Below, piece by piece: positions 24,318 to 35,085 of a stretch of 47,491 bases of DNA. The DNA comes from Reticulitermes lucifugus (lineage: Eukaryota; Arthropoda; Insecta; Blattodea; Rhinotermitidae). The translations under genes were made by a program, and so were the position numbers. The DNA is taken from the NCBI GenBank assembly GCA_026260175.1, contig JAKCWW010001043.1, forward strand, positions 1 through 47,491. The letters run 5' to 3'. Positions within the stretch are counted from its first letter, which is position 1, and each line of letters starts with the position of its first letter. The notes beneath the pieces are model-generated. The model had not been told where the DNA came from and did no database searches. It was given only the letters and a program-made list of their open reading frames with translations.

Positions 24318-24350
24318 GAGAGAGAAGGAGAGAGAGAGAGAGANAAAGAA
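24318..24350. repeat. (AG)n purine tract with one N
   Basis: Mostly AG units, with an ambiguous base at 24344. Confidence 0.9.
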
Positions 24351-24404
24351 AGGGGCTGGAGAGAGTTACGTAGTAGGTTTCCTTTCCCAAATAATATTAG
24401 GGCG

Positions 24405-24661
24405 CCGATACCAGCGGCCGCGCGGTCTAAGGCGTGGGTCTGCAGCCGTTCGCTTGCTGGGATTGTGGGTTCGAGTCCCGCCGGGGCCATGGATGTCTGT
24501 CTTTTGTGAGTGTTATGTGTTGTCAGGTAGAGGTCTCTGCGTCTGGCTGATAACTCGTTCAGAGGAGTTCTAGCGAGTGTGGTGTGTCTGAGTGTGATCG
24601 TGAAGCCTCGACAATGAGGAGGTCCTGGCCAACTAGGGGCTGTTGCGACATTGGAAAAGAA
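24405..24661 (+). mobile_element. SINE A (tRNA-Leu-like head), copy 1 with TSD
   Basis: Head: ccagcggccgcgcggtctaa and ggcgtggg, resembling the D-arm side of tRNA-Leu, then a B box ggttcgagtcc at 24468-24478. The long spacing between the two boxes fits a class II tRNA ancestor. Body: atggatgtctgtcttttgtg, gtgttgtcaggtagaggtc, then a tgtgtctgagtgtgatcgtg block and a short A-rich end. Flanked by aataatattagggcg (24390-24404) and aataacattagggcg (24662-24676), 14 of 15 identical, a target-site duplication. It is about 257 bp, has no coding capacity, and would be transcribed by Pol III from the internal boxes if intact. Confidence 0.92.
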
Positions 24662-24689
24662 AATAACATTAGGGCGATTGTGTTAACCA

Positions 24690-24882
24690 GAACGGACGGG
24701 ATATGTAAAACGTATGGGGAATGTGAGAAAGAAGTAGATTGTGATGGTGTGAATGTGAATCAGAATAGTATGAAGTGACAGGTTCTTTTGAAGGCTGTCA
24801 TGAAACTTCGATTTTCAGAGAAGGCGGAGTACTTTTCACCAGCTGAGCGACTGTCAGGTTCTAATTATTCTGCCGAAGGGAT
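24690..24882 (+). mobile_element. LINE RT tail and 3' UTR fragment
   Basis: gagaaagaagtagattgtga and ggctgtcatgaaacttcg follow the family order, and the 3' UTR block cacc-agctgagcgactgtca is among the best preserved in the window. It lies just 3' of SINE A copy 1. Confidence 0.65.
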
Positions 24883-24883
24883 G

Positions 24884-24898
24884 TATATATATATATAT
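24884..24898. repeat. (TA)n microsatellite
   Basis: Short TA run at the end of the LINE tail; several such tails end at simple sequence. Confidence 0.85.
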
Positions 24899-25059
24899 CC
24901 GAAATATTATTATGTTCAAACCTCCCAGTGAGCTGGAAGTTTGCTCACAACCGTCGTCCTTTTTTGCTTCGTTTATTGGTCGGTACTTAACTGCTGCAAG
25001 CCCAGTGGTAACCATATATACGGCCGGTTTTAACACTAAAAAACCTGTGCGTTTTTCTC

Positions 25060-25205
25060 ACACCGTTTATGTATGTGTACCCTGTAATTCTTACATTGAA
25101 TAGCGACTGTTTACATATACAACTGCAAATATTTGTTCTTTCTAATCGAAGCACAAACTTTTCACTGTGAGGCACGAACTGAATCTTTATTTACATACTT
25201 TTCGT
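25060..25205. repeat. Dispersed repeat K, copy 4
   Basis: Contains gcgactgtttacatat, ttctttctaatcgaagcac, tcactgtgaggcacgaactg and the following aat block, matching the copies at 12006, 12370 and 15780. Confidence 0.6.
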
Positions 25206-25327
25206 AGCTGCCGTAATCTGTAGTCGCATTCTGGGATGTGTTACGGAACGTGTCTGTTGTATTCATGAAACTGTAATTTCATCGCTTGTTAAATTTGAGT
25301 GTAAAGAGTATACTTAGAAAACCTAGG

Positions 25328-25545
25328 TGTAGATGGGAATATAATTTTAACATGAATCTTGGAGAAATAGGATGGCAGTACGTGAACTGCATTTAGGATA
25401 TCGGGCTAAAGATAGGGAAAAGTGTCTTTTTGGGCTGTTGTGGACACGGTAACGGGCCTTTCTGTTCCATAAAATGCGAGGAATTTCTTGAGTAGCTGAC
25501 TAGCTTGTCAAGGAGAATTCTGATCCATGGAGCTAGTTAACTGTC
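25328..25545 (+). mobile_element. LINE RT tail and 3' UTR fragment
   Basis: Translation gives RWEYNFNMNLGEIGWQYVNC (family RRWEDNIKMDLREIGWGGMDWI), then degenerates, and the 3' UTR block gaatttcttgagtagctgac ends at gatccatggagct. In-frame stops occur. Confidence 0.75.
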
Positions 25546-26273
25546 AACACTGAGTGTAAAGTCGTAGCCACTGTAGTTGAAGATGAAATTTTAGAATCTG
25601 TCACAAATGGAGACGAATTTAAGGAAATCTCTACAGTATTGAATACCTCCCCCTCCCCCTTTAAAGAGGAAGTAACAATGCAGTTAGAACTCGCTTCCAC
25701 TTTGCTGCTTTCTTCATTATGCTAATAAATAACGCTTTTGCTTATTTAATGTAAACAAGAATTAAGGAAATGAATTAAATTGTGAAAATGCGAATTAAAG
25801 GTCAAGGTCAGATACAAAAAAAAAACGTTATACGCAGTATATGAAATGTATGTAGATGCGTCACAGACTGTTTGAATTTAATTACTGTAGCCTAAGTTGA
25901 CCGTGTGTTGTTTCAGGACAGACCGCGTCCGGAATTCAACGTGAATTCAGTTTTTTAACCTCGTTTGTGTGCATTGTCTACCCTATCATCCATCTGAATA
26001 TAATTTTCGAGCTACATGACAAACAGAATGGTCTCATCGTTTGAAAGTCATGTTTATTCAAAACCAAAGCAAATAGCTCTATTAAAACAACTAACAATAT
26101 CACCGAAGAAATACGTGTGAATTATAGCAATTCATGTGGCAGAGTCCTATTTTAGAGAGAGGTATTCTATCTGGTCGTAAATTTCCCAGCTTTAGAAATC
26201 GAAGTCCCACTATCGTGTTTTCAAAAGGCATCCTTATAGTCTATCATAAGCCAGTTAATTTAAGATTCAAGCC
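25546..26273. other. Unassigned stretch
   Basis: Nothing recognised. Confidence 0.4.
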
Positions 26274-26410
26274 CGGACTTTTTGGACTCTGAAGATGGAG
26301 GCAGCAAGCTGTTTTGAAACGTCAGTGTCTGTATGCCAGTCTACACGGCATTGCATTACAGAAAGCTTAAATCAACACAAACATCGCTCTGAGAACCTCG
26401 AATGTGGAAC
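26274..26410 (+). repeat. Dispersed repeat H, single arm
   Basis: gactctgaagatggaggcag starts the arm; translation MEAASCFETSVSVCQSTRHC, then SENLEC near the end, follows the same pattern as the right arms at 17878 and 28560. No inverted partner is visible upstream. Confidence 0.65.
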
Positions 26411-27764
26411 AGTAGAATTAAGTCTATTCACTGCGTCTTTGATATTGATTTTAATATTATCCTCCCATTTAAACCCAAGCTCGTCCTTTCAGGTGTGTCG
26501 ATTAAACTTCTGTTTGAATTCGTCATATTCCCAACGCTTATTACATGTATGTTCCACCTAATTCTCTGTGGTTTTATTTAGCGTATTATGTTTTTTGGAG
26601 AATATAAATAATGAGGTCTCACTTGTGTTAGGTCCGAATTAGCTTCTCAGCACCCTGTTATGGACACCCCGTCTGTCTTCTTTCTTGGCAATAAGAGACA
26701 AGTTCCAGACACACGTAATATAGACAAGGTTATAGTTTTATAGTTTTTATTCTTTAGAATTTTGGGTAAGTGATGTGAATACAATTTTGAATAACGTGTG
26801 ATGTGTATTAAAAATTTTAAAGCACACTGTCACTTGTTTAGGATTTCTGTCCAGAAACCTGAAAGGTATGTCATTGAATTTTACCTGTCTATGTTTTGGC
26901 GCATTCTTACTTACTGTGGATTTTTATAATACGTTAAAGTAGAGGAGAAAATGAGGTAGAAACTCGCAAATAATTTTCCTCATATGTTTCCATGTCTCCG
27001 TGACTCCTCATTAGGCATGTCTCCAATCTAGGTCCACCTCATTTTTATTCAGAATTAAACGGAAGCCATCATATGGGTTTTATGCACGCTGCTTGCTGTA
27101 TATAGTTCCTGGTGTGGTGTTTAGATCCTTTAACAAACACACGTTTTTTTTTAAAAACCTGCAGAAAAATTGTTCTGTGATATGGTCATATTTTTATTTA
27201 CATTGTTAAGTTTGCTGCACACTATCAAGTACATACCTCCATAGCATGCTAATGAAAAGCAAAATTTGTACCTTGGATATTTTCAGAGATGTAAGATTTG
27301 ACATTGCGTGTAGCAAAGTGCTCAGAACTGAAGAACAAAAAGACTGTGTAAATGAAGGCGAACACGTGCTTAGTTTTTGTGAAAGTTATCGTATCTGTCA
27401 CCATGTGGTGCCCAACATAAATGATTTGTTTTTATTTCCAATGTAAAAAAGAAAAGGTTTCGTAGCAAAGAATAAAATGACATGCTATATACTCATATTA
27501 AAAAGCGTAATATATTTATTGCTGTTCAGTTAACCTACAGTAAGTAGAAATGTTTTGCGAAAAGCAGTAGTTCCGAATAATTAAACTTTAAATTTTAATC
27601 TCTGGGGTATTTAAAATCGATTGTGTTAATGTGTGAATCCTAAACTTGATTGGATAATACAAAAGTAGAATTCTTTAGCAACATTAAACGGTTGTGTTGT
27701 CATCTTTCTATTGTTTAATTTTGTGTAGGTCTTAACTGTTTTAAAACAATTTAAAGTAAAAACT
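26411..27764. other. Unassigned stretch
   Basis: Nothing recognised. Confidence 0.4.
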
Positions 27765-27830
27765 TCATCATCATCATCTTAATCATCATCGTCGTCGTCG
27801 TCATCGTCGTCATCATCATCATCATCATCA
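27765..27830. repeat. (TCA)n/(TCG)n microsatellite
   Basis: TCA units with a central block of TCG units; a purine substitution separates the two phases. Confidence 0.95.
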
Positions 27831-28439
27831 GATTTTGGCCAAGTTTTGGGTTCTCCGACCTCTGTTGTCTAATGGTCTTTTATTGGTTTAGTGTAACGTC
27901 ACCTTTTGAAATATTAAGTCTGTATTATTTATTCTGCAATTCTTTCTGTTAAATCGTATTAGTAGAGAATTTTGGAACACATATTCAGTTTACAGGTTAT
28001 GGAATTCAGCATAATAAATTTTGGGCTTTATACACCAAACGCCAGAATTAGAAACGAGAGACGCTGGTGTATGGTCATTGTACCGACTCTTTTGTTGTTA
28101 CTAACTGGATATTGTTTGGTCACAATACTGGTGTCGCCACACTTGTTTATTTCTGTTAAAGCTAAAACGTTTAACATTACAGCGACAAAGAAGACGGCCG
28201 TTCAATAAAGTACAATAAAATGTGTTTTAATTTTTTATTTTTACAACTCGTTGAGAAACATTAAGGAAGAGACGAATATTCTTACGATAACAGTTGTCAT
28301 AACTTGTAGTAACTGTGGGGAAGAATGTTCTTTCAGGTGCTGAATGTCACTCATCTGGTTGAAATATTTCCCGCCTGGTGTAACAACCAAACGTTATAGG
28401 CCTACATTGTGAAAGAGTTTAATTTCTCATAGCGGTACT
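27831..28439. other. Unassigned stretch
   Basis: A plus-strand frame 27972-28208 contains one hydrophobic run (VIVPTLLLLLTGYCLVTILV) that could be a membrane segment, but there is no other support for a gene. Confidence 0.4.
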
Positions 28440-28632
28440 GTTGAAGTTTCGGGGATGTTACGCTGTGTCGGCTGGTAAATAGTTACCGGACTTTCGAAAG
28501 ATATAAATGCTTCAAAGGGATAGGTCGTGCAGGAGGATCGTTCTTGGACTGCTTAACCTTGAAGATGAAGGCGTTACGATCGTTCGAAATATCTGTATTT
28601 ACCAGTCGAAACAATTTAGTATCCCCGAATAC
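28440..28632. repeat. Hairpin-shaped dispersed repeat H, copy 2
   Basis: The left arm on the minus strand reads YIFRKSGNYLPADTA and the right arm on the plus strand reads MKALRSFEISVFTSRNN. The outer ends pair (cggggat at 28450 against atccccg at 28621). The spacer carries ttcttggactgcttaacctt and then gaagatga, nearly the same as the spacer of copy 1 at 17870. Arms and spacer are therefore conserved together, which argues for a defined element and against chance. Confidence 0.75.
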
Positions 28633-29264
28633 ATGAATCTTTTTTATTTTCCGTGTATAAAAGAGTCCACCACTCTCTCAATCCCCAGACGGATGAATCC
28701 ATTCACATCCTTACACTATGTTTCTGTAAAATCATCTTTCAAAGCGTGCGCATGTCCAAGCCGATGTCTTCCCATTTCCGTAACAGCAGTTTTAATATTA
28801 TTTTCTCTTTTTGCGTAAGGTTTCCCAAGTGGTTTCTATCCTTCAGATTTTACGACTAGATTATTATATGTTTTTCTCACCCCCATGCATGGTACAATTA
28901 CCCGTCTCTCTTATCCGCCTCGAGTTCGTCACCCTAATAATATTTAATGCACACTACTAATTATGAAGTTCCTCGATACGAAGTTTTCTGAACTCTGCTC
29001 TTACTTCCTGTCTCTCACGTCCCAATATTCTGCTCAGCACTTTGTTCTGAAATACACTAGTCTGTATTCCTTCCTTAGGGAGGTAGCAAGTTTGTCATCC
29101 ACATAAAACAGGGTAATCATATAGTTTTGTTGCTATTGCAATGGGTTTACGATTTTCTTATCCCAGACGTCTTATCTTTTCTTTATTACACGGCGTGCTT
29201 TTTTACCGTACCATCAGTTATTCCCTGCAGTACTTAGTTACAACAGTCATATTAATAATTTAGA
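28633..29264. other. Unassigned stretch
   Basis: Nothing recognised. Confidence 0.4.
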
Positions 29265-29277
29265 ATATAAGGGTTTT

Positions 29278-29490
29278 TTTTTGTATGGCTCGACAGTCTT
29301 ATACTCGTATGGGCCTGGGCCTCCTCGTTTCGTCGAGGTTTCATGATCACACACATTTCAGACACACCACNNNNNNNNNNNNNNNNNNNNNNNNNNNNNN
29401 NNNNNNNNNNNNNNNNNNNNNNNNNNNNNNNNNCTAGTAAGCGAGCGGCCGAAGACCCACGCCTTAGACCGCACGGCCACTGGGATCGGC
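29278..29490 (-). mobile_element. SINE A copy 2, gapped, with TSD
   Basis: The minus strand begins gccgatcccagtggccgtgc and gcggtctaaggcgtgggtct, then runs into a 63-N gap covering the B box and mid-body, and ends with ctgtcgagccat and an A tail. Flanked by atataagggtttt at 29265-29277 and 29491-29503, a perfect 13-base duplication. The family copy at 45152-45409 has about 118 bases where this one has 63 N. Confidence 0.88.
29371..29433. other. Assembly gap (63 N)
   Basis: Lies inside SINE A copy 2. By comparison with the complete copy the true missing length is probably nearer 118 bases. Confidence 0.97.
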
Positions 29491-29503
29491 ATATAAGGGT
29501 TTT

Positions 29504-31446
29504 ACTTACCTGTATTTGTGGTGAAGTAATTTGACTCAGCGTGAAGGTGGAGCGTGCTCGGAAGGTCTGCGATTTGGATCTTCACAGTCAAACCGGCTAT
29601 CACTTCTAGTTCCTTGTGTGGTGTTCCTTAGTATTGCAGGCCACAGCCTCTTCGCTTTTAAGCTTAGCTTTTAACTGGACAGACTGAAGAAAGCACTAAT
29701 ATTGCAGCCAGGAAATCCTGGTTCTGGCGTGTGAGATCTCAAAGTGTGAGACACGCTGGGAGTAGCGATGATTCGGTTACACTAGCTTCGAAAAAGGGTG
29801 CTATAGGAGCTCTTAAGAGTCAGTGATATGTGAACTACCGCTGTAATTGATTTCCGGATATTGCGACTTGGCTGACTCCAAGTTTCTAAACACGGGTTCT
29901 CAATTTTTCACTTCGTGGAGGACTACATCAATTGAAGGGGAATGAGAGAGGGAGTGGGAAGAAAAAAGGGATGAATGCTTGGGACATGTGAAAAGAAAAG
30001 TGTTCGTGACATGTAAAAATTTAACGTTACATGCCCGGTTGAGCGTATGGAAATTGCATTATGCACACATTTAACGCCGTCGCCACTTCCTGCATTCGAG
30101 CGCTATCGAACGGAACTAGCACCAGTCGGTATGAAAGCAGGCCGCTAAGATCTGACGTTGATGAATGATCCCGGTTATGAGTACATCTTGAAATAATTTT
30201 TACGTTGTTGTTGTTTAATGCGACACTAAAAAGGAGTGACTTGGGAACACGAATTTTACACGGAGATAATTTAATACTTTGGAGTACCTACACTAAAAAA
30301 TTTATTACAGTGCAAACGAAATTCTTAAAAACAAACGATGTTTTAGTGGTTTGTTTTACGTCCTTCAGATTCAAATCATTCGTTACGTTACATGTAAGTG
30401 CGTAGTTTGAAAAATACTTACACGGGGAAGAAAGAGTAATGTCTTTTCCTGTCCTCTTCTGCTCCTGTTATTTATTCCCAACCTTCGCTTTTTATATTTT
30501 CTGCTTCTTCTAACTCTCTTTCTTCATTCTGTGCTATGTATGTTTTATTTTACTCATCTCCTCCTCTCTCTTCCCTTACTACTTTATATTCCGGGCTTGA
30601 AAATATAACTCTGTGGCTGCTGGAGATAACTGGCTTGTGTAGTAACATAAACTGTAATAAAACTCAATAACGGTAATTATTTGATCATGTATAAAACATA
30701 AAGCATAAGCAATATAACAGATACTGCTGACATTATTAATGGAATCATAATTGAGGTGAAATTTATTGTTATTAAAAATTAGAATATATTCATTTTACTG
30801 TTGAGTGGTTTGACTGGTTTATATTGTTTGTGAATAATGAATTTGAAATGTTAGGGAGGAAAGTGGTCGAGGCTTAACGTTAGGCATTTTTCCAGTCTTT
30901 TTCTGAAGGCAATGAGGAAAACCACGAAAATCTCTCAGTATAGCTGGTGTTCCGGACTAGATCCGAAATCAGCAACTTCCAAGTACAATTCAGAGTAACT
31001 GCTGAAAGACATGTATAGTCAAGTTGTACTTGATTTTCACTTCACTTTGCATAGTACTTGTATTAATCATCCCAATTTAAACACCGGCATATCTTCAGCC
31101 AGCAAACATCACTACAGGAGCAGTAAGCAGTGTCTGGTACGTTGTTCCAGACTGACGGCTGGAGAAGACAGCTTAATCAAGCAGTTTGACGGGACAGAAA
31201 CATACTCAGCGCAGTTTGTTTCAGGCCCTGCATGTCATGAGAGACCGGGAAATGCTTGCTTTTGCGTTTTCCGAAGTTCGTGTGCTGTACAACGTCGACA
31301 AAGGCTTATTGCCTTTCAGTTCCAGAACGTTTATTTTTTTCTGCCAAAGTACGAAGGATCTTCAATACGTAAGGTTTCCTGGGTGGTAACAATTAAGTGA
31401 GAAGACGTTACAACCTTAAATGTAAGTCACTTATTACAGTGAAATA
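29504..31446. other. Unassigned stretch
   Basis: Around 29893 the sequence cgggttctcaatttttcact and the following gtggaggacta block resemble a hAT end, with no partner found. A plus-strand frame of 129 codons at 31011-31400 has no known domain. Confidence 0.4.
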
Positions 31447-31790
31447 TTATGTTTCAACATAACCTCTGAGGACGTTGATACATTTGTCACATCTTGGCAC
31501 CGGTTTATAAATTCCATCGCGGTAGAAGGCGGACTTTTGCATTTTGACGAATAGTCATTTCCACTACCTCATTATTATAGAATCGACGACCTCGAATTGT
31601 GGTTCGTCGGTTTCCCAAAATAAGTTCCTCCACTTGTGCTGCACTCACCTCCGTCTTTGGTGTGCTGGAAGGACCAGTGCGGTGATAACTATGGATATCT
31701 CTTCGATTATTTGCGAATTCTTCACAGTTTTGTGACATGCTGCACTCTCACTATGCCATCGCCAAAAACGTCTGTCAATTGGCGATGACG
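31447..31790 (-). pseudogene. Second mariner-type transposase remnant, internally deleted
   Basis: On the minus strand, SSTPKTEVSAAQVEELILGN matches the linker and second helix-turn-helix of a mariner lineage, and within a few codons it joins RRFYNNEVVEMTIRQ, which belongs to the C-terminal region. After a frameshift the end reads RDGIYKPVPRCDKCINVLRG, then YVET and a stop (31447-31449). The catalytic domain is missing. The lineage differs from the copy at 1411-2109 (different linker and tail). TIRs were not found. Confidence 0.8.
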
Positions 31791-31874
31791 TTCGATCGGG
31801 GAAAAACCGAATCACACTACGAACATGGCAAACCTAGGCTTAGGTGTGAGGACTAAGTTTTTAATCTTATTCGT

Positions 31875-31965
31875 AAATAGGACATGGATTGGATTGAACT
31901 GACTTAGTGCAGGAGCCATTCGCTGCATCTCTTAACGTGGTAACTGATCTTGGGATTTTTCCATT
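31875..31965 (+). mobile_element. LINE RT-tail scrap
   Basis: atggattggattgaactgac followed, after frameshift, by EPFAASLNVVTDLGIF matches the family pattern DWIDLAQ...RALVNVVMNLRVP. No 3' UTR block follows. Confidence 0.55.
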
Positions 31966-32842
31966 GAGAACTCTTTGCCATACTGCCTACTTATTTAAAC
32001 AGAAGCAATATACTCATGTAATTGATGCACATAGTTCGGACACAGTATGGCACAACACGTCTTTTAAGTGCCAGATTAGGCACAGTTCCACGGACAACAG
32101 TGCGAAATAGCCGTCGTCAAATTATGGCCTTGGACAGCCTCTTAAACCAAGTTCCCAAGAAATGGGTTGCGTGTCTACTGTTGGCGGTAACATGGAGCGA
32201 GGCGCTGCAGGAATGGCAGACGCCAACTCCCTGCTGAACCGAGATCTGAAAGGTTAATTGAAAAGTTTAGCAGAGTCCTGGGGAAAGGCAGCGCAAAGGA
32301 CAAGCGAGGGGTTTGAGATATCAACATAATAATAAGAACATGGTGTTGAGGGATGAGGGAAAATAACCCTCAAGATGAAAATCTTTTCCCATTTATGAAG
32401 TTGTTCGATTTTTATCATATAATAAAAGCGATGAAGTATTTTCAACATAAGGTGGAAGTTCAACTGGGTGACGTCACTGTTGAAGAATGTGATGTCTGAA
32501 CGTTTTCACTTCTCTTTAATAAAGATAAAGATGTCTCATCTCTCTGCCTTACACTCCTATTAAGAGCGAATTATTTCAATTATCGCTGTCAGTACGTACA
32601 GCTGTACTCGCGGACATTAATAAGCCTTGTCACGAAGTGTGAGCTTCAGTTTTTGTAATATTTTTTGTTGCTTCCAAAATGGATGGTTATGTAAGAATTA
32701 GTGGTGCAGTTAAATTCGTGAAGAAATAAAGTAAATTACATATGTAAGAAAGAAATGACCATGAGCACAGAGAGGAAAGAATATAATGACAAAACATCGC
32801 TGTATCTTGAACGTTAATTGCCCTTCAGTCTTCTTATTCCTT
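31966..32842. other. Unassigned stretch
   Basis: Nothing recognised. Confidence 0.4.
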
Positions 32843-33200
32843 AACATGAAGAAGCAATGTGAGTGTGTCTGTCCATCTCTTCATATGTTTCATTCTGGAA
32901 AAGGTTAGATGGATTTAGATGAAATGTGGCATTTCTAGCTACAGAAAACGCGTTGAGTGAATATAATCCTCCCTCATAACTGTATTACAATATACCTTCC
33001 GAGCGTGATGTTAAAATCAAACCTCATCGAGTTTTTTCCAACACGGACCTTTGTGCAAAATTCCTGGTGGGCCTATTCCACGTACAGTATATTTATATTT
33101 AGGATGCACCTATTTTGGTTTTATTATTATTCGTTGTGTTGATTATTTAACATAACTAGTTATTCCCGTGCCAATAATTCGCGCGTAGAAACAGTAAAAT
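32843..33200. repeat. Possible dispersed repeat P, copy 1
   Basis: Begins with tgtctgtccatctcttcat, then ggatttagatgaaatgtggc. A related block occurs at 41300-41370 (tgtctgtccttctgtcctca, ggattttcataaaatttca). This arrangement is common in old arthropod repeats, but the class is unknown to me. Confidence 0.4.
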
Positions 33201-33381
33201 ATTTAATCAACTAAAGCTACAGCATCTTATTCTTAATAAACATTAAAAATTGTACTTACTAATGCTTGATGTTAGGTAATCGGAGATCAAGTGATCATAG
33301 GCAACGTGCAATGATAAACAAAAGATTTATAACACGTGTAAATAAGTAACAAAACGTTGATATTGACAGTGTTGCCACCAC

Positions 33382-33430
33382 CGGAGGCCAAGGGAAGCTA
33401 ACATATTTCATGTACTTCCCTTGGCTTCCG
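33382..33430. repeat. 16-bp inverted repeat, 17-base loop
   Basis: cggaggccaagggaag (33382-33397) pairs with cttcccttggcttccg (33415-33430), 15 of 16 bases, the exception being a G-U pair in RNA. No U-tract follows, and this is not a bacterial terminator context. Confidence 0.8.
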
Positions 33431-34025
33431 TAGAGACAGCTCTGATTTTGAAGCTATCATTTTTTATCAAAAAAAATTGTTTAAAGGGAATTAATAAAAA
33501 CAAGATTGCCATCAATGCCGAATCATAAGCTTTCTAAAAAATGTCTGTCTTGAAAAGATCCATTTGATAGTTCAGTATATCATGATGTCGCAAACTTCAC
33601 CGTATTGAGACATACAAGAAACGGGAGTTTTCTCTCTCAATTCGTTTTGCGCCTAGTGTGATCAGCTTTGCAGAAATAAATTTGTAGTGCGACGAATAAA
33701 TGTCGAGGCCAGTAAGGTACGTGTATGTCGCAAAGAATTAATTTTTGTAGTATGCGTAACACAAACTGGAGTACAATTCTCGCACTCGTACATACGGAAC
33801 CTGGGATGTGCGATACAAAAAGACGGCACCTGTCAATGCTATGACCGTCTTCCTGCTGACAGCACAGACACCAGGCGGCCGGAATATCCGAGTGATAAGG
33901 ATCTTGGCTGAAAGGGCCAATAATGTAGTCAGAAACACAACTATAAATACATTGCAGTAAACAGCTGTGTATTTTACACGTCATCACGTACACTTTTGTA
34001 TGCGATTTCCCGTAGTTACTCTGTG
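33431..34025. other. Unassigned stretch
   Basis: A 118-codon minus frame (33637-33993) overlaps 66- and 74-codon frames; none shows a known motif. Confidence 0.4.
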
Positions 34026-34035
34026 TTTGACAGAA

Positions 34036-34313
34036 GGCGTGGGGTACGCGGCAGCGCAGTCAGTTGAGGCACTGCGCTCCAAGCCGGAAGGTCGCGGGTT
34101 CGATTTCCTATGGGGTCATTGGGATTTTTTATTGACTTAATCCTTCCGTCCGCACTATCGCTATAGGGTCGACTCATCCTCTAACAGAAATGAGTACAAG
34201 GAGTATCTCCGGGGGTAAAGACGGCCGGTGCGTAGGGCTGACAACCTTACCGATTGGGAACCTCAACCTCCTGGAGCCCTCAGGGCCTGTCCAGGAATTG
34301 CTTTACCTTTTCC
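34036..34313 (+). mobile_element. SINE C, a second tRNA-headed type
   Basis: The head contains gcgcagtcagttgaggcact (A-box region) and a B box ggttcgatttc at 34097-34107. The body includes gggggtaaagacggccggtg, close to the SINE B block gggggtaaagcggccgggac, and it ends gctttacctttt. The head differs from both SINE A and SINE B. Candidate duplication tttgacagaa (34026-34035) against tttgacataa (34314-34323), 9 of 10. Confidence 0.78.
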
Positions 34314-34320
34314 TTTGACA

Positions 34321-34570
34321 TAAGTTATGTAAGTACATTCATCTGTAAGAAACGTTCAGCGCCTGATAGATGACATAAATCGTCATATTGTTTCAACATG
34401 TGCATACTTTCACCTGTAAGATAGTTTTCATGCCTGACATGGCGTTGTCGTATGACCTCGACATGTATATACTTTCATCTATAATAGAATTTTGGCGCCT
34501 GACAGGTGGCATTAACTGTAATGTGGGTGCGACATGTACATGCTTTCGCTTGAAGGGCATTTCCTTTTAA
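34321..34570. repeat. About four imperfect tandem copies, 65-71 bp
   Basis: Units run acatgtacatactttcatct, then taaga...ttt.cgcctgacag, then tggcat block. The array begins just after the end of SINE C. Confidence 0.75.
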
Positions 34571-34616
34571 ATTTCAGCATGCATTTTCCGCTGTAACCTA
34601 TATATTGTTTTAGTTT

Positions 34617-34680
34617 ATTGACTTTACCGCACATGTTTCGCGTCTTTTAGAATCTTCAGATGTCAGTGTGCAACATTTCG
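34617..34680 (-). repeat. Possible repeat carrying a gaagat...cgaaacatg motif
   Basis: The minus strand reads catctgaagattctaaaaga followed by cgcgaaacatgtg, a motif order widespread in metazoan repeats and reminiscent of repeat H. Only one copy of this exact form was seen here. Confidence 0.3.
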
Positions 34681-35029
34681 ACGTAAGTTCCCCAAACAAA
34701 AAACCGTAAGTGCGATACTTTGTACATGCTATGTCATGCTTTTCTTTATTCACATTTGTAACGCATTACGTGCCTCGTTGGTTCAGTTATCCTGTGCAAC
34801 TCCGAGCGTGATGCTCAAGATTGGTTTTTTGTTCACTCTGCGTTTACTTAGTTTGTTGATTAAAGTGTGTGGCTTTCCAACGAGCGTTAAACTTTCTCAA
34901 AACGTTGGATTTATCCAAACGTGATGCTAGAGATAAGTTTTTGGGCACCTTGTGCATACTTTTTTAAAATCGAAAATGTCAATAATTTTCTCGGAATTGT
35001 CTCTTCAACGCGATTTTTTACTTATATTT
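34681..35029. other. Weak internal duplication
   Basis: gagcgtgatgctcaagattg near 34803 and aaacgtgatgctagagataa near 34918 head two loosely similar segments about 115 bases apart. Nothing else. Confidence 0.35.
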
Positions 35030-35085
35030 TTCGGCTGTCGCTATTGGTTCCCGAGATACAGGGCGTGCCAAACGGACGGACAACA
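35030..35085 (+). repeat. Dispersed GTGCC-CGGACGGAC motif, copy 1
   Basis: cgagatacagggcgtgccaa and then acggacggac. Reverse-oriented relative at 42490-42545. Confidence 0.45.

Noticed and set aside
27765..27830. Trinucleotide run as a coding Asp/Ser/His tract
   Set aside because: No extended open frame with coding character surrounds it; it is a plain microsatellite.
27972..28208. Small membrane protein with one hydrophobic segment
   Set aside because: A single hydrophobic run in a 78-codon frame in AT-rich DNA is common by chance; no other support.
29893..29940. hAT-like left end (ggttctcaatttttcact)
   Set aside because: The first bases deviate from the cagtggttctc form and no matching right end was found.
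31011..31400. 129-codon plus-strand open frame
   Set aside because: No domain recognised, a shadow frame exists in the same place, and it sits next to a decayed mariner.
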